DNA from: Bacillota bacterium
GTDB lineage: Bacteria > Bacillota > Sulfobacillia > Symbiobacteriales > ZC4RG38
Direction of reading: 5' to 3'
NCBI GenBank assembly: GCA_021890795.1
Contig: JAKKUO010000021.1
Location: 1 to 33,988 of the forward strand
Length of the DNA stretch: 33,988 nt
This document shows positions 31,405 to 33,988 of the stretch, piece after piece. Made by a program: the position numbers and the translations under genes. Every line of letters starts with the position of its first letter. The first letter of the stretch is position 1. The notes under the pieces were generated by a model, which saw nothing but the letters and a program-made list of their open reading frames with translations, was not told where the DNA came from and did no database searches.

Positions 31405-32673
31405 TCATCCGGCGCCGGGGCTCCCAAGGAGGCCCCGGGCCCGGAGTCCGGCCCGGATCCGCTCCAGGGCGACCACGTAGGCTGCGGTCCGGGTGTCGGT
31501 GCCCCGGCTCTGGGCCGCCGCGGCCACCTGGGCAAAGGCCCGGACCATCCGCTCCTCCAGCCGGGCCCGGACCTCGGCCTCGCTCCACGGGTAACCGGTG
31601 CGGTTCTGCACCCACTCGAAGTAGGAGACCGTCACCCCGCCGGCGTTGCACAGAATGTCGGGGATGACGAAGACGCCCCGGTCCCGGAGAACCTGGTCGC
31701 CCTCCGGGGTGGTGGGGCCGTTGGCGGCTTCGGCCACCACCTTGGCCCGCACCCCCTGGGCCACCTCGGCGGTGATCGCCCCCTCCAGCGCGGCAGGTAC
31801 CAGCACCTCGCACTCCAGTTGCAGCAGCTCCACCTGGTCGATGGCCTCGGTGCCCGGCAGTCCCACCACGCTGCCGGTTTCCTCTTTGTGCCGGATCGCG
31901 GTCTCCACATCCAGCCCCCCGGGGTGGTAGATCCCACCCCGGGAGTCGCTGATCCCGACGATTCGAGCCCCTTCCCGGGCCAGGAGCCGGGCCGTGAACT
32001 GCCCGGCGTTGCCGAAGCCCTGGATCGCGACCCGGCTCCCCGCCAGAGGCATCCCCAGGAGCCGGGCCGCCTCCCGGACGGCAAAGGCGACGCCCTGGCC
32101 GGTGGCGGCTTCCCGGCCCACAGAGCCCCCCAGGGCCAGGGGCTTGCCGGTGATCACCCCGGGGGCGGCGCCGCCGGCGATCCGCTCGTACTCGTCGAGC
32201 ATCCAGCCCATCACCCGGGGGCCGGTGCCGGCGTCCGGGGCCGGGATATCCCGGTCCGGCCCCAGGACCGGGGCCAGGGCCCGGATATACCCCCGGGACA
32301 GCTGTTCCAGCTCTTCCTCCCGGAGGGGCCGGGGGTCGACGACCACCCCGCCCTTGCCGCCGCCAAAGGGGAGGCCGGCCAGGGCAGACTTGAAGGTCAT
32401 CCAGATGGAGAGGGCCTGCACCTCTTCCCGGGAGACCCCGGGGTGGAACCGGATGCCGCCCTTGCAGGGCCCGAGGACCGAGAGGTGCTGGGCCCGGTAG
32501 CCGGTGAAGACCCGGACGGACCCGTCGGCCATCCGCACCGGGATCCGGACCTCCACCGTCCGCTGGGGCAGCCGGAGCAGCTCGTAGAGATCCTCGCCGG
32601 CTCCCAGGGCCTCCACCGCCTTCCGCACCTGGGCTTGGGCCGCCGCCAGGGGACCGGGTGCCGTCCTTTCCAT
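31405..32673 (-). CDS. gdhA: Glu/Leu/Phe/Val dehydrogenase (glutamate dehydrogenase)
   Basis: Catalyses reversible oxidative deamination of glutamate to 2-oxoglutarate with NAD(P)H. The 422 residues show the substrate pocket GPCKGGIRFHP (68-78), SALAGLPFGGGKGGV (96-110, catalytic K107), PAPDAGT with D147, and the Rossmann fingerprint GFGNAG (219-224) followed by SDSRGGIYHPGGLD. Length and motifs fit hexameric bacterial glutamate dehydrogenase of the GudB/RocG type; leucine dehydrogenase is less likely because that family is shorter (~365). Start at 32673 has GGAGGAGG upstream; the frame remains open far beyond but only as an antisense shadow. The terpene synthase-like gene lies 86 bases upstream on the same strand. 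Confidence 0.94.
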   Translation of the reverse strand: MERTAPGPLAAAQAQVRKAVEALGAGEDLYELLRLPQRTVEVRIPVRMADGSVRVFTGYRAQHLSVLGPCKGGIRFHPGVSREEVQALSIWMTFKSALAGLPFGGGKGGVVVDPRPLREEELEQLSRGYIRALAPVLGPDRDIPAPDAGTGPRVMGWMLDEYERIAGGAAPGVITGKPLALGGSVGREAATGQGVAFAVREAARLLGMPLAGSRVAIQGFGNAGQFTARLLAREGARIVGISDSRGGIYHPGGLDVETAIRHKEETGSVVGLPGTEAIDQVELLQLECEVLVPAALEGAITAEVAQGVRAKVVAEAANGPTTPEGDQVLRDRGVFVIPDILCNAGGVTVSYFEWVQNRTGYPWSEAEVRARLEERMVRAFAQVAAAAQSRGTDTRTAAYVVALERIRAGLRARGLLGSPGAG

Positions 32674-32759
32674 CCCTTTCCTCCTCCCGGATCTTCCGCC
32701 CTCGCCCCTCTTTGGTCCGGCGCCTGGCGGGGGTGGGGCTTGCCCCCCTGTCTGCCAGG

Positions 32760-33932
32760 CTACCGCACCGGAGGACACAGGGTGCAGTAGAGGTACGCAG
32801 CCAGGCCGGGGAGGCCTCCCTGGCGGAGGAGCCGCCGGGTCTCCGGCAGCCGCCGGTGGGCTGCCACCTTGGGATCCGAGAGGTAGAGCCCCGGCAGTCC
32901 GGCCAGGATCAGCCGGTGCAGCCCCTCGGGGTCCAGGGGGAGGACCTGCTCCCGGGCCCGGCGGGCGATCCACCCCAGCCGGCCCAGGGCCGTGGTCCGG
33001 TCCGGGTAGTAGCTGGCGAAGTTCAGGTCCCCTCCCTGCCGGTCCTCCTCCTGGTCGATGTAGTAGTCCAGCAGGATGTGGAGCGCCCCCACCCAGGGGA
33101 AGTAGGCCCGGTAGAGCCCGTCCACCGCGGCGGGGGCCGGGTGGCCCAGAGCGGCGGCCCGAAGAAGGGCAAAGATCCCCAGGGTCGAGCCGCAAGCCGC
33201 CGCCAGTTCCCACCAGTGCAGTTCCGGGTACCGGCGGCACAGGGGCTCGAGCCACCGGACCAGCCGCTCCTGCCGGACCGGGACCTCCAGGTGCTTCAGC
33301 ACCTGCAGGGTGGCGTAGAGACCGCCGAGGCGCAGGGCCGTCCGCTCCACCTCCCCCCGGTACCCGGGGAGCCGGGCGAGGCTCTGGCGGCACGCGTACA
33401 CCAGGTCGGTCAGGTATCCGCCGTCGGGGTCCGGGAGGCCGCCGGGGTAGTAGCCGCCGGGCGGCTGTCCCCCGGGGGTGAGGGCGTCGGCGACGGCCCG
33501 GTGGAGCCGGACCAGGGTCGCCGGACTCTGGACGCCGCACCGGTCCGAGAGGTTGTCCAGGTAATCGACCAGGATCTGGAAGGCGCAGATGACCCGGGTG
33601 AGGTCCGGAACCCGGCCGGTCCCCGCGGCGTACGCGGCGCCGCCCTCGCAGTGGAAGCACTTGTACCGGAGGCTCAGGAGCGCCTGGCGCCGGAGGGCGG
33701 GATCCGGGATGCCTTCGGCCCGGCGCCGCCAGGCCGCCACCTCCCGGAGGGCGAGGGGGCGGCACTGCCGGTGGATCGCCAGCATGAGGCCGATCCGGCC
33801 CCCGGGCAGCCGGGGCTCCGGACCGCCGGGGAGGCCCCACCGCCCAGGCGCGCTGCTTCGGTCCCCGGCCGGCCACGGTTCCCGGGTCCTGTCGCCGCGG
33901 ATCCGGAGCAGCCACCTTACCGGCATCCCCAT
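32760..33932 (-). CDS. ytpB: Tetraprenyl-beta-curcumene synthase-like protein (YtpB/DUF2600)
   Basis: A large-type terpene synthase-like protein of 390 residues. In Bacillus the YtpB family cyclises heptaprenyl diphosphate to tetraprenyl-beta-curcumene, the precursor of C35 sesquarterpenes found in spores. Recognisable segments are RYKCFHCEGGAAYA (89-102), ICAFQILVDYLDNLSDR with aspartates at 123-130, LYATLQVLKHL, WWELAAACGSTLGIFAL, FPWVGALHILLDYYIDQEEDRQGGDLNF (278-305) and YYPD. The Asp-rich motifs would bind Mg-diphosphate. ATG at 33932 follows GGGGAGGC; the ATG at 33926 is a near alternative. The ~45 N-terminal residues look unconserved (Arg/Pro/Gly-rich). The 56 bases beyond the start hold no other feature. 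Confidence 0.88.
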   Translation of the reverse strand: MGMPVRWLLRIRGDRTREPWPAGDRSSAPGRWGLPGGPEPRLPGGRIGLMLAIHRQCRPLALREVAAWRRRAEGIPDPALRRQALLSLRYKCFHCEGGAAYAAGTGRVPDLTRVICAFQILVDYLDNLSDRCGVQSPATLVRLHRAVADALTPGGQPPGGYYPGGLPDPDGGYLTDLVYACRQSLARLPGYRGEVERTALRLGGLYATLQVLKHLEVPVRQERLVRWLEPLCRRYPELHWWELAAACGSTLGIFALLRAAALGHPAPAAVDGLYRAYFPWVGALHILLDYYIDQEEDRQGGDLNFASYYPDRTTALGRLGWIARRAREQVLPLDPEGLHRLILAGLPGLYLSDPKVAAHRRLPETRRLLRQGGLPGLAAYLYCTLCPPVR

Positions 33933-33988
33933 CCCTGCCTCCCCGGTTTTCCTTAGGTTTTCCCCCGGGGCCCGGATCCAGCCGTGCC

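Noticed and set aside
1-33988. Search by eye for tRNA, rRNA, CRISPR repeats, transposase genes and integrase sites
   Set aside because: No cloverleaf with CCA-end, no regular spaced repeats, and no transposase or integrase motifs were found.

Overview
The window is about 34 kb of a very GC-rich chromosome. It looks like an ordinary housekeeping region of a thermophile-like, Gram-positive-type Bacillota of the Symbiobacterium/Thermaerobacter/Limnochordia sort (inference). Supporting signs are a T-box in front of valS, a SufU-type (not SufE/SufA) SUF operon, a CodY-like regulator, a tetraprenyl-beta-curcumene synthase-like gene, strong AGGAGG ribosome sites, frequent GTG/TTG starts, and the Clostridia-like order valS - folC - maf - radC - mreBCD - mrdA - minCDE - rodA. 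I see no rRNA, tRNA, CRISPR array, insertion sequence or phage gene.

Region 1 (1-7080): a strong promoter and T-box leader precede valS. A DHA2-type MFS exporter gene sits between valS and folC. folC appears to start on a rare ATC codon. A membrane-anchored SPOR-domain protein follows.

Region 2 (7081-17054) is a cell-shape and division block. It holds a small DUF4321-like membrane protein, maf, radC, mreB-mreC-mreD, the class B penicillin-binding protein mrdA, minC-minD-minE and the SEDS glycosyltransferase rodA. Together these supply the elongasome and the Min division-site system.

Region 3 (17072-21032): a threonine synthase-like PLP enzyme, oligoendopeptidase F, a strong hairpin terminator, and a short CodY-like regulator whose ligand-binding half is reduced.

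Region 4 (21033-29614) is the iron-sulfur and metal section. A Gly/Ala-rich protein of unknown function is divergent from a PerR/Fur-type regulator with a palindrome over its own promoter. That regulator converges, with a 4-bp stop-codon overlap, on a SufR-like cysteine-containing repressor. The SufR-like gene is in turn divergent from sufC-sufD-sufS-sufU-sufB, which is followed by a Rieske ferredoxin and a DUF59/SufT-like protein and closed by a U-tract terminator.

Region 5 (29615-33988): a secreted M23 endopeptidase with a copper-amine-oxidase-N-like domain, an unrecognised helical protein, and on the minus strand a Glu/Leu/Phe/Val-type dehydrogenase and the terpene synthase-like gene.

No clearly new multi-gene system was found. 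The best leads are the CodY-like protein with a shortened GAF region, the Gly/Ala-rich protein, the paired PerR-like/SufR-like control around suf with candidate operators, and the ATC start of folC. All family assignments are by reading translated sequence against remembered family motifs; no search was run.
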